A DNA stretch of 64,000 nt, from the NCBI GenBank assembly GCA_016868895.1, contig VGFK01000001.1:87006-151005 (forward strand). The letters run 5' to 3'. The notes under the pieces are model-generated. The model saw only the letters and a list, made by a program, of their open reading frames with translations. It searched no databases and was not told where the DNA came from. Below, piece after piece: positions 41,613 through 51,363 of the stretch; positions within the stretch are counted from its first letter, which is position 1, and the number at the start of each line of letters is the position of its first letter. The position numbers and the translations under genes are program-made. This DNA is from Bacteroidota bacterium. GTDB taxonomy: Bacteria; Bacteroidota; Bacteroidia; Chitinophagales; Chitinophagaceae.

Positions 41613-44087
41613 CTATCGTTTATTTCCCGTTTGCTGAACATCTCTGTTCATCTCCATGATGTCCACCCCTTGTGAAAAATCACCCAGTAACCACTTGCTG
41701 AAATAATCGCCCATCAACCAGAAATGATATTCGGTCATATCCCCGTACCCGTGTCGCTGACCCGGCAAGACGACCAAGTCAAATCGCTTATTGGCCTTGA
41801 TGAGGGCATTGGCCATGCGGATGGTGTTGCCCGGATGCACATTGTTGTCAATATCCCCGGTAGAAAGCATGAGTCGTCCTTTCAAATTCTTTGCCAACTC
41901 GGAATTTTTTTCAATCCGGTATAAAAAGGACGTATCGCCCTTATCGGTGATCTGTTCACGAACACCGTGGTGCTTTTCGCTCCACCAACGGTTATAAATA
42001 TTGTTTTCATGGTTTCCAGCGGATGAAACGGCTACTTTGAAAAAGTCAGGGTACACCAGCATGGCGGCAGTGGACATGAAACCTCCGCCTGAATGGCCAT
42101 GGATGCCTACTTTTTGTATATCGATATAGGAATGCCGCTGGGCAAGCTGTTCCAATACTGTTTTTTTATCGGCCAACCCATAATCACGGAGATTCCCGTA
42201 GCCATAATTATGGTACCACTTGGAACGGGAAGGATGCCCGCCTCTGTTTCCCAGTGTCACCACTATAAATCCAAACTGTGCAAGTCGGTCTATACGGTCC
42301 ATGCTTCTTCCAAATGCTTTGTTCACCGATTCGGTTTGTGGACCCGGATAGACATAAGCAATGACTGGATATTTTTTGGTTGAATCAAAATCAAAGGGTT
42401 TATAAACAACACCATACAGATCGGTGATGCCATCATCGGCCTTTGCTGTGAATGGTTCTGGAAATGCATACCCTGCATGGAACAGAGCACTGAGGTCTGT
42501 TTTTTCAAGGTCCATTATTTTCTTTCCATTGGCGTCATACAAAACAGAAACAGGAGCAGTGTTCACGCGAGAGAAATTATCAATAAAAAACCGTTTGCTG
42601 TCGTCCAGACTCACCGCATGATCAAAATTACCTGCATTCAATAATCGCACAGGACTTCCATCCAATCCCACTTTATACAAATGCAGATAGTAGGGATCTT
42701 CATCCTGTTCTTTTCCGTTTGCAGTGAAATAGACCGTGCGGGTTTTTTCATCGACGGCTTCTATTTCTTCCACATGCCAGGGGCCAGAAGTGATGTGGCC
42801 CTTTAGTTTACCCGTTGCTTCATAATGATACAAATGTGCCCATCCATCTCGCTCGCTCCAATGGATGAATTCTTTTCCGCCGTTAAAGAAGACAGGTTTT
42901 CTCAATTCAACATAGGTGTTCAACCGCTCTTCTACAAGTACTTCCACTTTTTGAGAAAGAATATCCACCGCACAAACATCGATGCGTTTTAAATCCCGAC
43001 TTGTTCTTGAAAAATAAAACCGTTTCTCATCCCCCAACCAGATGAATGGACGGTGTTCTTCGTCCCGCATCTTTTTTTCCATGTCTGCGGGCCAAATAGC
43101 CAACTCCTGATCCTTGAACATTTCTGCAGCGATTGGCTTGAGTTGCTTGTCGGCCATAGAATAGATCAACATCTCCCGAACTGGGGCCTCTTTTTCGCCC
43201 GGCATGTGGTACTTGTAAGTCTCCAGGGTTGGTCGCGGCTCTGCAACACTGTTGATCACCCATAAATCCTTGACCTTTCTGCTATCCGTTCTGAGCATTG
43301 CAAAATGGCGGGAGTCAGGCGACCATAGTGCTTGAACCGGTTTACGCTTTTTTGCATTGGCAACCCGCTCCACGTTGGTTTCATTGTAGCTGTCGCCATA
43401 CGCGTAATACTCCATTCCGTCGGTCGTCAATTTTTCTTCGCGGATGGTGCTGTCCTCTTCATTGGCCAACGCCTTCCGGTAATTCGCTGAATCCATTCGG
43501 TACAAATTGAACTGACGCGCAAAAATCACCCATTGCTGATCCGGCGATACATTGGCCCAATTGGGCTTGGACTTGGGTTTTTTATGGTCTTTTAATTCGA
43601 CCAGAGAATCGGTCATCACGTTGTACTCAAAATGAAAAACTTTTTTTTCGGAAGTGGAGACAGTCGACTTTTTCGCAGAATCCTTTTTCTCCTCGTCCAA
43701 TGTGCTCTTTACTTCAAACCGAACCCAATTCTCGTCGCGGACAAACTTCAGATTATCCAGCTGCAAATGTTTCCCATCGATGGGGTCCTTGATGATGCGG
43801 GTCAACGCAGCGGCAAGCTTATCGTTATCGAACAAGGGCGATTTGGTCAACTTAACCGGATCAACCATTATCCATTTCTTCCCCTGCGTTGTTTCATACG
43901 CATACCAGAAACGCGAACCGTTTTTCATCCAATGCGGATCGACAGCCGTCGAAAAAATCATCTTCTCCAGTTTTTTGGGAGAGAAACGGGAAGGAAGCTC
44001 GTAGTTGGCTTTTTGATGAACGACGGGTTGAGCATGAACAGAAATAAACAGACCCAACAACGCTATGAAAAATAATGAAGGTTTCAT
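41613..44087 (-). CDS. S9-family peptidase (DPP IV/prolyl oligopeptidase-like), exported
   Basis: An 824-residue secreted peptidase with a signal peptide (MKPSLFFIALLGLFISVHAQ). An N-terminal beta-propeller (about 40-560, repeated WSPDSRHFAML and WSERDGWAHLY type blades) precedes an alpha/beta hydrolase domain. The nucleophile serine is in HGHSGGGFM, the acid in GDIDNNVHP and the histidine in GQRHGYGD, completing the triad. It most likely cuts Xaa-Pro or short peptides in the periplasm. The start is placed at the signal peptide Met, seven codons inside the longest frame. Confidence 0.93.
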   Translation of the reverse strand: MKPSLFFIALLGLFISVHAQPVVHQKANYELPSRFSPKKLEKMIFSTAVDPHWMKNGSRFWYAYETTQGKKWIMVDPVKLTKSPLFDNDKLAAALTRIIKDPIDGKHLQLDNLKFVRDENWVRFEVKSTLDEEKKDSAKKSTVSTSEKKVFHFEYNVMTDSLVELKDHKKPKSKPNWANVSPDQQWVIFARQFNLYRMDSANYRKALANEEDSTIREEKLTTDGMEYYAYGDSYNETNVERVANAKKRKPVQALWSPDSRHFAMLRTDSRKVKDLWVINSVAEPRPTLETYKYHMPGEKEAPVREMLIYSMADKQLKPIAAEMFKDQELAIWPADMEKKMRDEEHRPFIWLGDEKRFYFSRTSRDLKRIDVCAVDILSQKVEVLVEERLNTYVELRKPVFFNGGKEFIHWSERDGWAHLYHYEATGKLKGHITSGPWHVEEIEAVDEKTRTVYFTANGKEQDEDPYYLHLYKVGLDGSPVRLLNAGNFDHAVSLDDSKRFFIDNFSRVNTAPVSVLYDANGKKIMDLEKTDLSALFHAGYAFPEPFTAKADDGITDLYGVVYKPFDFDSTKKYPVIAYVYPGPQTESVNKAFGRSMDRIDRLAQFGFIVVTLGNRGGHPSRSKWYHNYGYGNLRDYGLADKKTVLEQLAQRHSYIDIQKVGIHGHSGGGFMSTAAMLVYPDFFKVAVSSAGNHENNIYNRWWSEKHHGVREQITDKGDTSFLYRIEKNSELAKNLKGRLMLSTGDIDNNVHPGNTIRMANALIKANKRFDLVVLPGQRHGYGDMTEYHFWLMGDYFSKWLLGDFSQGVDIMEMNRDVQQTGNKR

Positions 44088-44159
44088 TTTTGATTGACTT
44101 TCGTCCAATTTAATGCATTAAATCAAAAAACCATAACTTGTAAACCAAGCATTGTTCAC

Positions 44160-44756
44160 ATGAATTATCTGGCATTGGGCGACTCCTACACCATTGGTGA
44201 AGGAGTGCCGATATTCGATTCCTTTCCCTATCAAACGGTTCAGCGATTGCGATCCGCCGGACACGCAATAGAGGCTCCGGAAATTGTCGCAAAAACAGGA
44301 TGGACGACTGATGAATTGATGAACGGCATCAAGAACCAACAGCTCTTGAATACCTATAGTTTTGTGAGCGTGTTGATTGGCGTAAACAATCAGTACCGAG
44401 GAAGAGACCCGCAAGAGTACAGCAAACAGTTTCAATCGATTCTTGAACTATCCATTAACAAAGCGGGAAATCGGCCAGAGCGGGTAGTTGTATTGTCCAT
44501 CCCGGATTGGGGATGCACACCATTTGCAGAAGGAAGAGACCGAAATAAAATTTCCGCGGAAATTGATTTATTCAACTCCATCAATCAATTAGGAGCCATA
44601 CAATACGGGGTTCATTACATTGAAATCACCAAAGAATGCAGAGCCTGTCTGAATGACCGCACACTGGTGGCAGCCGATGGACTGCATCCTTCAGGGAAGG
44701 AGTACGCAAAGTGGGCCGATCAACTTTCAGGAGCAGTCGTACGTCATTTCAAATAA
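44160..44756 (+). CDS. SGNH/GDSL hydrolase
   Basis: A 198-residue esterase-type protein. Block I is ALGDSYTIGEG with the nucleophile serine at residue 8, block III has GVNNQYRG (the asparagine), and block V is DGLHPSGKEYAKWA with the catalytic Asp-x-x-His. No signal peptide is seen, so it is cytoplasmic. Relatives remove acyl groups from lipids or sugars; the substrate is unknown. ATG 44160 starts directly with the GDSL strand. Its end overlaps the convergent pyrF by 13 bases. Confidence 0.88.
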   Translation: MNYLALGDSYTIGEGVPIFDSFPYQTVQRLRSAGHAIEAPEIVAKTGWTTDELMNGIKNQQLLNTYSFVSVLIGVNNQYRGRDPQEYSKQFQSILELSINKAGNRPERVVVLSIPDWGCTPFAEGRDRNKISAEIDLFNSINQLGAIQYGVHYIEITKECRACLNDRTLVAADGLHPSGKEYAKWADQLSGAVVRHFK

Positions 44757-45553
44757 TCTGCCATTTCAACGGCATACGATTGTGCTTTTTCCCCCGCAGC
44801 TATTGAAAAATCTGTTCCGGAAGAAGCAAAAATGATATCACGACTGGAATTGACGAGTATGCCGACATGTTCGTTGATAGCTTTTTCTGAGATGTCTTTC
44901 AAACTGCCTCCTTGCGCACCTACTCCCGGGACAAGAAAAAAATGATGCGGTACAATACGACGCAGGTTGGTGAATTCTTCGGCACGCGTAGCTCCCACAA
45001 CAAACATGGTATTGTGAATGGTTCCCCACCCTGTAACGGTCCGAATGACTTTTTCATATAGCCTTCCATTTCCATCAGCGAGTTCATTCAATTCAAAGTC
45101 CCGTGCTCCAGGATTGGAAGTGAGTCCCAATACAATTGCCCATTTCCCTTCAAATTGCAAAAAGGGTTTCACGCTGTCCTCTCCCATGTACGGCGCCACA
45201 GTAATTGCATCGAAGGGAAGGTGTTGTAAAAAAGCTATGGCATATTGCGAAGAGGTGTTTCCAATATCCCCACGCTTTGCGTCGGCGATGCGAAAATGGG
45301 TAGCCGGAATGTAGCGGATGGTTTTTTCCAAGGAAGCCCAACCGTTCAGTCCGCGCGACTCATAAAAAGCAGTATTGATTTTATACGCTACACAATAAGG
45401 CAGTGTTGCATCAATAATGGCTTTGTTAAACGCGAAAACTGGATCCTCGTCATCCATTAAATGTTTTGGTATTTTCTGAATATCCGAATCCAATCCTACG
45501 CAGAGATAGGTCCGTTTGCTTTTGATCTGTTCAACGAGTTGCTCAAGCGTCAT
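44744..45553 (-). CDS. pyrF: Orotidine 5'-phosphate decarboxylase (type 2)
   Basis: A 269-residue TIM-barrel enzyme that makes UMP. The catalytic Asp-Lys-Asp array is in IADAKRGDIGNTS. The N-terminal LCVGLDSDIQKIP and C-terminal VPGVGAQGGSLKDI segments match the longer PyrF form of Bacteroidota and actinobacteria. It is the last gene in a leftward set with PAP2, CNNM and kynureninase genes, nine bases after kynU. Confidence 0.95.
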   Translation of the reverse strand: MTLEQLVEQIKSKRTYLCVGLDSDIQKIPKHLMDDEDPVFAFNKAIIDATLPYCVAYKINTAFYESRGLNGWASLEKTIRYIPATHFRIADAKRGDIGNTSSQYAIAFLQHLPFDAITVAPYMGEDSVKPFLQFEGKWAIVLGLTSNPGARDFELNELADGNGRLYEKVIRTVTGWGTIHNTMFVVGATRAEEFTNLRRIVPHHFFLVPGVGAQGGSLKDISEKAINEHVGILVNSSRDIIFASSGTDFSIAAGEKAQSYAVEMADYLK

Positions 45554-45562
45554 GGCAAAGAA

Positions 45563-46819
45563 TTATTCAAGTTCGTGCAGAATTTCCTTCATTGCTTCCC
45601 GGAACATCCACACTTCCGTAAATGTATTGTAGAGAGGAACTGGGGCCAGTCGAATAACATTTGGCTCACGCCAATCGACCATGAATCCTTTTTCAAAGAG
45701 CCGATCGTAAACCATTCGCCCTTTTTCATGGAACAGCAAGGAAACCTGGCAACCTCTGGAATCCGGTGTGATGCAGGTAAACAACGGGGAGCGAAGGTCA
45801 CTGATCACAGCTTTTATCCACTCTACCAGTTGGTATTGTTTGGAAAGTATACTGCTCCATCCTGCTTCTTCAACCAGTATGAGGGATGATTTTAAACAGG
45901 CATAGAGCAACATAGAAGGTGTACTGACCTGCCATGCGGTTGCATCCGGCTCCGGCTGGAAACGGTCGTGCATTTTGAATCGCTCTTCCCGTTTATACCC
46001 CCACCATCCGGTTAGCTTTTTACAGGCTGGATCATGCAGGTGATTGGAATGAACAAAAATGCCTGCAACTGCACCGGGACCACCATTCATGTATTTGTAA
46101 GAGCACCAACAGGCAAAGTCCACTTGCCAATCATGAAGCCTCAGCTCTACATTTCCTGCAGCATGTGCCAGATCCCATCCCACCATCGCACCTGCTTTTT
46201 TTGCAGCAGCACTGATGGTTTTTATATCAAATAATTGTCCACTGTAGTAATTGACCCCTCCTAAAAAAACCAACGCCAATTCATCGCGGTGTTGTTCTAT
46301 GACATCCAGCAAGTGAGTTTCATCGATGTGTGAAGTTCCGGGGGCTGGATGAACAAGCAGAATATCTTCATCCGGGTTCAGTCCCATATGCGACACAAAA
46401 GAATGAACAGCATATTGATCGCTTGGAAACGCTTTTGCTTCCATCAGAATTTTTCTGCGTTTGCCATTGGGTCGATAAAAACTGACCATCATGAGATGAA
46501 TGTTCACTGTCAATTGTCCCATGATGCTCACCTCCTGTTTATGCGCACCAACAATTGTACTCACCGGTTGCACCAGTTGATCGTGCAGGTTCAACCAAGG
46601 CCGCTCTCCTTTATGGAACGACTCCACTCCTTCATTGGCCCATTGCTGAAGCACAAAGTCGATTGCCGTTTGGGTGGACTTTGGCTGCAATCCCAGCGAG
46701 TTACCCAGAAAATAGATCCGCTGTCCATTTTCATTTTCCGGAATTAAAAATTTGCTGCGGAAAGCACCCAGTGGATCCCGCTTATCCAATTGCTCTGCAT
46801 GACTCCGCGACAATTCCAT
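45563..46819 (-). CDS. kynU: Kynureninase
   Basis: A 418-residue PLP enzyme that cleaves kynurenine or 3-hydroxykynurenine to anthranilate or 3-hydroxyanthranilate plus alanine. The N-terminal YFLGNSLGLQPKST, the central WDLAHAAGNVELRLHDW and the Schiff-base lysine in CWCSYKYMNGGPG fit the family and its normal length of about 420. Tryptophan dioxygenase and other kynurenine genes are not nearby. ATG directly follows the CNNM stop (TAA then ATG), so the pair is translationally linked, although no metabolic reason is obvious. Confidence 0.95.
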   Translation of the reverse strand: MELSRSHAEQLDKRDPLGAFRSKFLIPENENGQRIYFLGNSLGLQPKSTQTAIDFVLQQWANEGVESFHKGERPWLNLHDQLVQPVSTIVGAHKQEVSIMGQLTVNIHLMMVSFYRPNGKRRKILMEAKAFPSDQYAVHSFVSHMGLNPDEDILLVHPAPGTSHIDETHLLDVIEQHRDELALVFLGGVNYYSGQLFDIKTISAAAKKAGAMVGWDLAHAAGNVELRLHDWQVDFACWCSYKYMNGGPGAVAGIFVHSNHLHDPACKKLTGWWGYKREERFKMHDRFQPEPDATAWQVSTPSMLLYACLKSSLILVEEAGWSSILSKQYQLVEWIKAVISDLRSPLFTCITPDSRGCQVSLLFHEKGRMVYDRLFEKGFMVDWREPNVIRLAPVPLYNTFTEVWMFREAMKEILHELE

Positions 46820-48121
46820 TTATGCTTCGTCGTTTAATTCTTCGCGAATTTTATCGGAGATTGTTACCTGCACCTTATCGATTCTTCGGCCATCCATATC
46901 TAAAATCTCAAATGAGAATCCTTTCCACTCGAATTGATCTCCTGTTACTGGAATGCGTTCCAGTTGTTGCAGGATGAAACCGGCAAGGGTATCAAATTCC
47001 TGATCTCCTTCTCCCATCCAGTCAGCTTTTTCAAAATGCGACAAGAAATCATAAAAAGGAATTTGAGCATCGACAAGATAGCTACCGTCTTCCCTCATTT
47101 TAATTTCATAATCTTGCAAATCCAGCTCAGGAAGATCGCCCACAATGGCTTCCAGTATATCGTTCAGCGTAACGAGCCCCAATAACGACCCGTATTCATC
47201 GACCACAAAACTGGTATGGATCTTTGACTGTTTGAACTTTTCCAATAACTGGTAGGGACTGATCGTCTCCGGAACAAAAAGCGGGTTGTTCATCACATCT
47301 TTGAACGGAATATCATCCGGAGTGGTGTACATGTCTTTGATGGAAACAATGCCTTTTATATTATCGATGGATTTGTCGCACACCGGATAGACCGAATGCG
47401 GTTCTTTGAGTATTTTCTCCCGGATGCTGTTTTCACTGTCGTTCAAATCAAACCAGATGATATCGCTGCGGTGCGTCATCAAGGAGGTTACGTTCCGATC
47501 GCCCAGATGAAAAACGCGTTGGATGATCTCCTGTTCGGTTTCTTCGATGGCACCGTGCTCCGTGCCTTCGTTGATGATGGCTTTGATTTCTTCTTCGGTG
47601 ACTTGCGACTCATCCGTTTTGACCATAAATACTTTTAAAATAACATTTGAGGTACGGGAGAGCAACCACACAAATGGGTGCATGAATTTGGAGACCAGTA
47701 GCATGGGTCCCGCTACTGATTTGGCAATGCCTTCGGGATTGGACAATCCCAACCGTTTTGGAACCAGCTCTCCAAACACCAGTGAAAAAAATGTAACGGC
47801 GATGACAACGACTGCTGTGGCCAATTCATTCGCAAAAGCAGAGATAGGTTGTTGCTTCATCAAAAAAGCTTCCACATCATCCACGATTCGTTCACCCGAA
47901 AAAATACCGGTAAAGATGCCGATGATGGTGATGCCGATTTGAACCGTTGATAGGAATGAGTCCGGCTTTTGCGCCAACTGCAGTGCCAGCTTGGCCCGAA
48001 GATCGCCTTTATTGGCTTGCGCTTCCAGTCGGGGCTTGCGGGAAGAAACCAACGCAATCTCGGCCATGGAGAAGAACCCGTTGATTAAAATCAACAGAAA
48101 AAGAATGAATAAATCACTCAT
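46820..48121 (-). CDS. CNNM/CorC-family transporter with CBS domains
   Basis: A 433-residue membrane protein, often annotated as hemolysin family. A CNNM domain (about 1-180) with three to four membrane helices includes GFFSMAEIALVSSRKPRLEAQA (core SMAEIALVSS) and FGELVPKRLGLSNPE. Two CBS domains (about 200-330, MTHRSDIIWFDL and SFVVDEYGSLLGLVTLNDILEAIVGD core) and a C-terminal CorC_HlyC domain (about 345-425) follow. Relatives export or sense Mg2+ or Co2+. The start overlaps the PAP2 stop by eight bases. Confidence 0.93.
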   Translation of the reverse strand: MSDLFILFLLILINGFFSMAEIALVSSRKPRLEAQANKGDLRAKLALQLAQKPDSFLSTVQIGITIIGIFTGIFSGERIVDDVEAFLMKQQPISAFANELATAVVVIAVTFFSLVFGELVPKRLGLSNPEGIAKSVAGPMLLVSKFMHPFVWLLSRTSNVILKVFMVKTDESQVTEEEIKAIINEGTEHGAIEETEQEIIQRVFHLGDRNVTSLMTHRSDIIWFDLNDSENSIREKILKEPHSVYPVCDKSIDNIKGIVSIKDMYTTPDDIPFKDVMNNPLFVPETISPYQLLEKFKQSKIHTSFVVDEYGSLLGLVTLNDILEAIVGDLPELDLQDYEIKMREDGSYLVDAQIPFYDFLSHFEKADWMGEGDQEFDTLAGFILQQLERIPVTGDQFEWKGFSFEILDMDGRRIDKVQVTISDKIREELNDEA

Positions 48122-48719
48122 ATGTGTGGGGCAAAGATAAGGCCCTGTTGCTTATCTTGGCTGCCATCCACCCCAATAAGGCTCCGAGGAGACCGCCAGC
48201 CAGGACATCGGTGGGGAAATGCACCCCTACATAGACCTGGGAATAGGCGATAACAGCTGCCCACAGGAACAATAAAAGGTACCCTTTGCCAAAACGCCCT
48301 AAAGTGGCCACTGCATAGGTTGCGAATGCAAAGTGGTTCACTGCATGAGAGGAGGTGAAGCTGCCGTTTGCTCCGCAGTAGCTGGCCAATAGGCGCACCT
48401 GATCGGCAAGTTCAAGGTCGCGACAGGGTCGGTGTCGACCCACCCATGCTTTGATGACCTGACTGCTCAACATGTCGGAACAGGCTACGAGCAGGAGCGC
48501 ACCCAGGAACCATTTCCAGGCTATTTTGCCATAGGTGCGGTACGACAAATACAAAAGAAATAAATATAAAGGGATGTGAAAAACAGCTTCTCGCAACCGA
48601 ATAGCAGCTTGATCCATCAAGGGATGAATAGCTGTTCGGTTGATGAAAAAGAACAGTTGCCGATCCCAGTTCAAAAGGGTTTCAAGGAGCTGAAAATGTT
48701 CAGATTGAAGAAAATGCAT
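48114..48719 (-). CDS. PAP2-family phosphatase (undecaprenyl-PP phosphatase-like)
   Basis: A 201-residue membrane protein with about five helices. The phosphatase motifs are KAWVGRHRP (C1), FTSSHAVNH (C2) and SQVYVGVHFPTDV (C3). In C3 the usual SR is SQ, so one conserved arginine is missing, although the histidine and aspartate remain. Family members remove phosphate from lipid pyrophosphates or phosphatidic acid. ATG 48719 is preferred over a start nine codons upstream, because the -7 element TATTTTTG lies six bases before it. Confidence 0.88.
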   Translation of the reverse strand: MHFLQSEHFQLLETLLNWDRQLFFFINRTAIHPLMDQAAIRLREAVFHIPLYLFLLYLSYRTYGKIAWKWFLGALLLVACSDMLSSQVIKAWVGRHRPCRDLELADQVRLLASYCGANGSFTSSHAVNHFAFATYAVATLGRFGKGYLLLFLWAAVIAYSQVYVGVHFPTDVLAGGLLGALLGWMAAKISNRALSLPHTYE

Positions 48720-48725
48720 GGAGTA

Positions 48726-48733
48726 CAAAAATA
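48726..48733 (-). promoter_or_regulatory. -7 element six bases before the PAP2 start
   Basis: The minus strand has TATTTTTG, a full TAnnTTTG match, then TACTCC and ATG 48719. A leaderless or very short 5' UTR is predicted for the four-gene leftward operon. Confidence 0.5.
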
Positions 48734-48771
48734 AGCAGGAATCCAAACTTGTGTGCCGAATCCATATGCAT

Positions 48772-48779
48772 TAAATTTG
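48772..48779 (+). promoter_or_regulatory. -7 element upstream of glmM
   Basis: TAAATTTG matches TAnnTTTG; TTG at 48749-48751 lies 20 bases upstream as a partial -33 box. The gap to the GTG start is 19 bases. Confidence 0.55.
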
Positions 48780-48798
48780 CACTCTTAAAACGTGAAGT

Positions 48799-50181
48799 GT
48801 GGCATTGATCAAAAGCATATCTGGAATTAGAGGCACCATTGGAGGACATCCCGGAGATTCGCTCTCCCCGTTGGATGTGGTGAAATATACAGCAGCTTTT
48901 GGTCAGTGGGCGCTCGAACAAGGCAATAAAAAAATTGTGATGGGTCGGGACGGAAGAATCAGCGGTCCTTCTATTTCCCAGCTCGTCGCCCACACGCTGG
49001 TTGCAGTCGGCGCCGATGTCATCGACCTTGGACTTTCTACTACGCCTACCGTGGAAGTGGAAGTGGTTGCAGAACAAGCCGCAGGGGGCATCATCATTAC
49101 CGCCAGCCATAATCCAAAAGAGTGGAATGCACTCAAACTGCTCAATGAAAAAGGAGAATTCATCAGTGCAGAAGTAGGAACATCGATCCTGAATCGGGCT
49201 GAAAACAACACCCTATCGTTTTGTTCTATTGATCGCTTTGGATCGTATACGGCCAAACCAGACCACATGGATCGTCATTTGCAGGCGATACTGGACTATC
49301 CTTTAGTGGACGCGGCATCGATCGAAAAAAAGAAGTTTAAAATCGTGGTGGATGCAATCAACAGCAGCGGAGCGGTGTTTGTTCCGGCACTGTTAACGCG
49401 ACTGGGGTTAAAGGATACCGATATCATTGTATTGAATGCAGAAGTAAACGGAAAATTTGCCCACAATCCCGAGCCACTTCCCCAGCACCTCAGCGAACTA
49501 TCTGCGGCAGTCATTGCCCATAAAGCTCATCTTGGTATTGCCGTGGATCCGGATGTTGACCGACTGGTGCTGGTCTGTGAGGACGGTAGCATGTTCGGGG
49601 AAGAATATACCCTGGTGGCTGTTGCCGACTATCTACTGAGCAAACGAACAGGAAATACCGTCAGCAATCTTTCTTCAACACGTGCCCTTAAGGATATAAC
49701 TGAAAAAAGAGGCGGAACCTATTACCCTGCTGCCGTTGGAGAAGTAAATGTGGTGGCAAAAATGAAAGAAGTTGATGCAGTCATCGGTGGAGAAGGCAAT
49801 GGCGGCATCATTGTTCCTGATTTCCACTATGGGAGGGATGCACTGATTGGCATCGTCTTATTCCTGACACACTTGGCTCAATCGGGAAAGTCGGTTAAGC
49901 AATTGAGAAATAGCTACCCCGACTATTTCATCAGCAAGAATAAAATTGAATTATCGGCCGGCATCAATCTTCAAGAAGTATTCACCAAAATTCAGGAAAA
50001 ATACCGGGCGCATCCAGCAAATACAATAGATGGCTTGCGCATCGACTTTGATAATGATTGGGTTCACCTGAGGGCCAGCAATACTGAACCCATCATTCGC
50101 ATCATTGCGGAAAGCAGTCTCGAAACAACGGCAAACAACATTGCCATCAAGCTCATCAAAGACATTCAAGAAGCACTCTAA
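48799..50181 (+). CDS. glmM: Phosphoglucosamine mutase
   Basis: A 460-residue phosphohexomutase from GTG 48799. The phosphoserine loop is TASHNPKEWNALK with S103, the metal loop is DPDVDRL, the sugar-binding loop is GEGNGG, and the C-terminal phosphate loop is RASNTEPIIRI. It interconverts glucosamine-6-phosphate and glucosamine-1-phosphate for UDP-GlcNAc and cell wall synthesis. The assignment as GlmM rather than another mutase follows the N-terminal SISGIRGTIGG form usual for Bacteroidota GlmM. A cysteine desulfurase gene follows after 39 bases. Confidence 0.92.
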   Translation: MALIKSISGIRGTIGGHPGDSLSPLDVVKYTAAFGQWALEQGNKKIVMGRDGRISGPSISQLVAHTLVAVGADVIDLGLSTTPTVEVEVVAEQAAGGIIITASHNPKEWNALKLLNEKGEFISAEVGTSILNRAENNTLSFCSIDRFGSYTAKPDHMDRHLQAILDYPLVDAASIEKKKFKIVVDAINSSGAVFVPALLTRLGLKDTDIIVLNAEVNGKFAHNPEPLPQHLSELSAAVIAHKAHLGIAVDPDVDRLVLVCEDGSMFGEEYTLVAVADYLLSKRTGNTVSNLSSTRALKDITEKRGGTYYPAAVGEVNVVAKMKEVDAVIGGEGNGGIIVPDFHYGRDALIGIVLFLTHLAQSGKSVKQLRNSYPDYFISKNKIELSAGINLQEVFTKIQEKYRAHPANTIDGLRIDFDNDWVHLRASNTEPIIRIIAESSLETTANNIAIKLIKDIQEAL

Positions 50182-50220
50182 ATTGCTTTTTCGTATTTTC
50201 GTCATCTACCCTTTTCGTGA

Positions 50221-51348
50221 ATGGTAAAGAGAATTTATTTTGATAATGCGGCGACTACGCCTTTGGACCCTAAGGTATTTGAGGCAATGGTCCCCTATTT
50301 CATTGAACATTTTGGAAATCCCTCTTCCATCTACTCCTATGGCAGGGAAAACCGACTGGTGATAGAAAAATGCAGAAAAACAGTCGCACAACTCTTGGGG
50401 GCACACCCTTCGGAGATTTTTTTTACCAGTGGGGGAACGGAAAGCACCAATGCAGCCTTGCATGGGGCGGTCGAACAACTCGGTTGCACCCGCATCATTA
50501 CATCTCCCATAGAACACCATGCAACCCTGCACACCTGTGAACACCTGCATCAATCCGGTCGGATTTCACTCGCTTATGTGAATGTATTCAGCAACGGCCA
50601 TGTTGATCTTGCCCATCTGGAGCAACTGCTTTCGGAATCAACTGAGAAAACCCTGGTTTCCCTAATGCATGCCAACAATGAAATTGGGAATATAACGGAT
50701 ATTCAAAAAGTTGGTGAACTCTGTAAACGCTTCAACGCCTTGTTCCATACCGATACGGTGCAGACGGTAGGTCATTTCCCATTTGACTTGTCCACGATTC
50801 ATGTGCATTTTATTTCTGCCTCTGCACACAAGTTTCATGGACCCAAAGGAGTGGGAATTTTATACGTAAGGTCGGGCACCGGCATCGGACCTTATATCCA
50901 CGGAGGCGGACAGGAAAGAAACATGCGTGCGGGTACCGAAAATATTTACGGCATTGTAGGGTTCACCAAAGCGTTGGAGCTGGCCTGTGAAACAATGCAG
51001 GCTGAAGCTGCTCAAATTGCCTCAATCAAATCCTACGCGTGCGAACAACTCATCCATCGCATACCAGGAATTTGCTTCAACGGCGATATTTCCGGCAATA
51101 GCTTGTACACCGTGTTGAGTGCAGGACTTCCAGTGAACGACAAAACAGAAATGATTTTACTCAACCTGGATATCCATCATATCTGTGCATCAGGAGGAAG
51201 TGCCTGTACCAGTGGAGCAGATCAAGGCTCTCATGTGATTCGTGCTTTACACATTCCCGCTCAGGTCACCATCCGATTTTCCTTCAGCAAGTACAACAGC
51301 AAAGAGGAAATCGATGAAATGATCCAAACGCTTCGACAGCTCCTCTGA
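50221..51348 (+). CDS. Cysteine desulfurase, NifS/IscS type
   Basis: A 375-residue PLP enzyme that takes sulfur from cysteine for Fe-S clusters or tRNA thiolation. The Schiff-base lysine is in SASAHKFHGPKGVG, and the active-site cysteine is in SGGSACTSGADQGSHV. The N-terminal YFDNAATTPLDPKV is typical of class I desulfurases. No iscU or scaffold gene is adjacent. It may share the glmM transcript (39-base gap), and the deacetylase gene begins 15 bases downstream. Confidence 0.93.
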   Translation: MVKRIYFDNAATTPLDPKVFEAMVPYFIEHFGNPSSIYSYGRENRLVIEKCRKTVAQLLGAHPSEIFFTSGGTESTNAALHGAVEQLGCTRIITSPIEHHATLHTCEHLHQSGRISLAYVNVFSNGHVDLAHLEQLLSESTEKTLVSLMHANNEIGNITDIQKVGELCKRFNALFHTDTVQTVGHFPFDLSTIHVHFISASAHKFHGPKGVGILYVRSGTGIGPYIHGGGQERNMRAGTENIYGIVGFTKALELACETMQAEAAQIASIKSYACEQLIHRIPGICFNGDISGNSLYTVLSAGLPVNDKTEMILLNLDIHHICASGGSACTSGADQGSHVIRALHIPAQVTIRFSFSKYNSKEEIDEMIQTLRQLL

Positions 51349-51363
51349 TAAAATCAACTGTAT

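Noticed and set aside
48390-48500. Inactive PAP2 enzyme because SR in motif C3 is SQ
   Set aside because: The catalytic histidines and aspartate remain, and the arginine change may be normal for this group; sequence alone does not show loss of activity.
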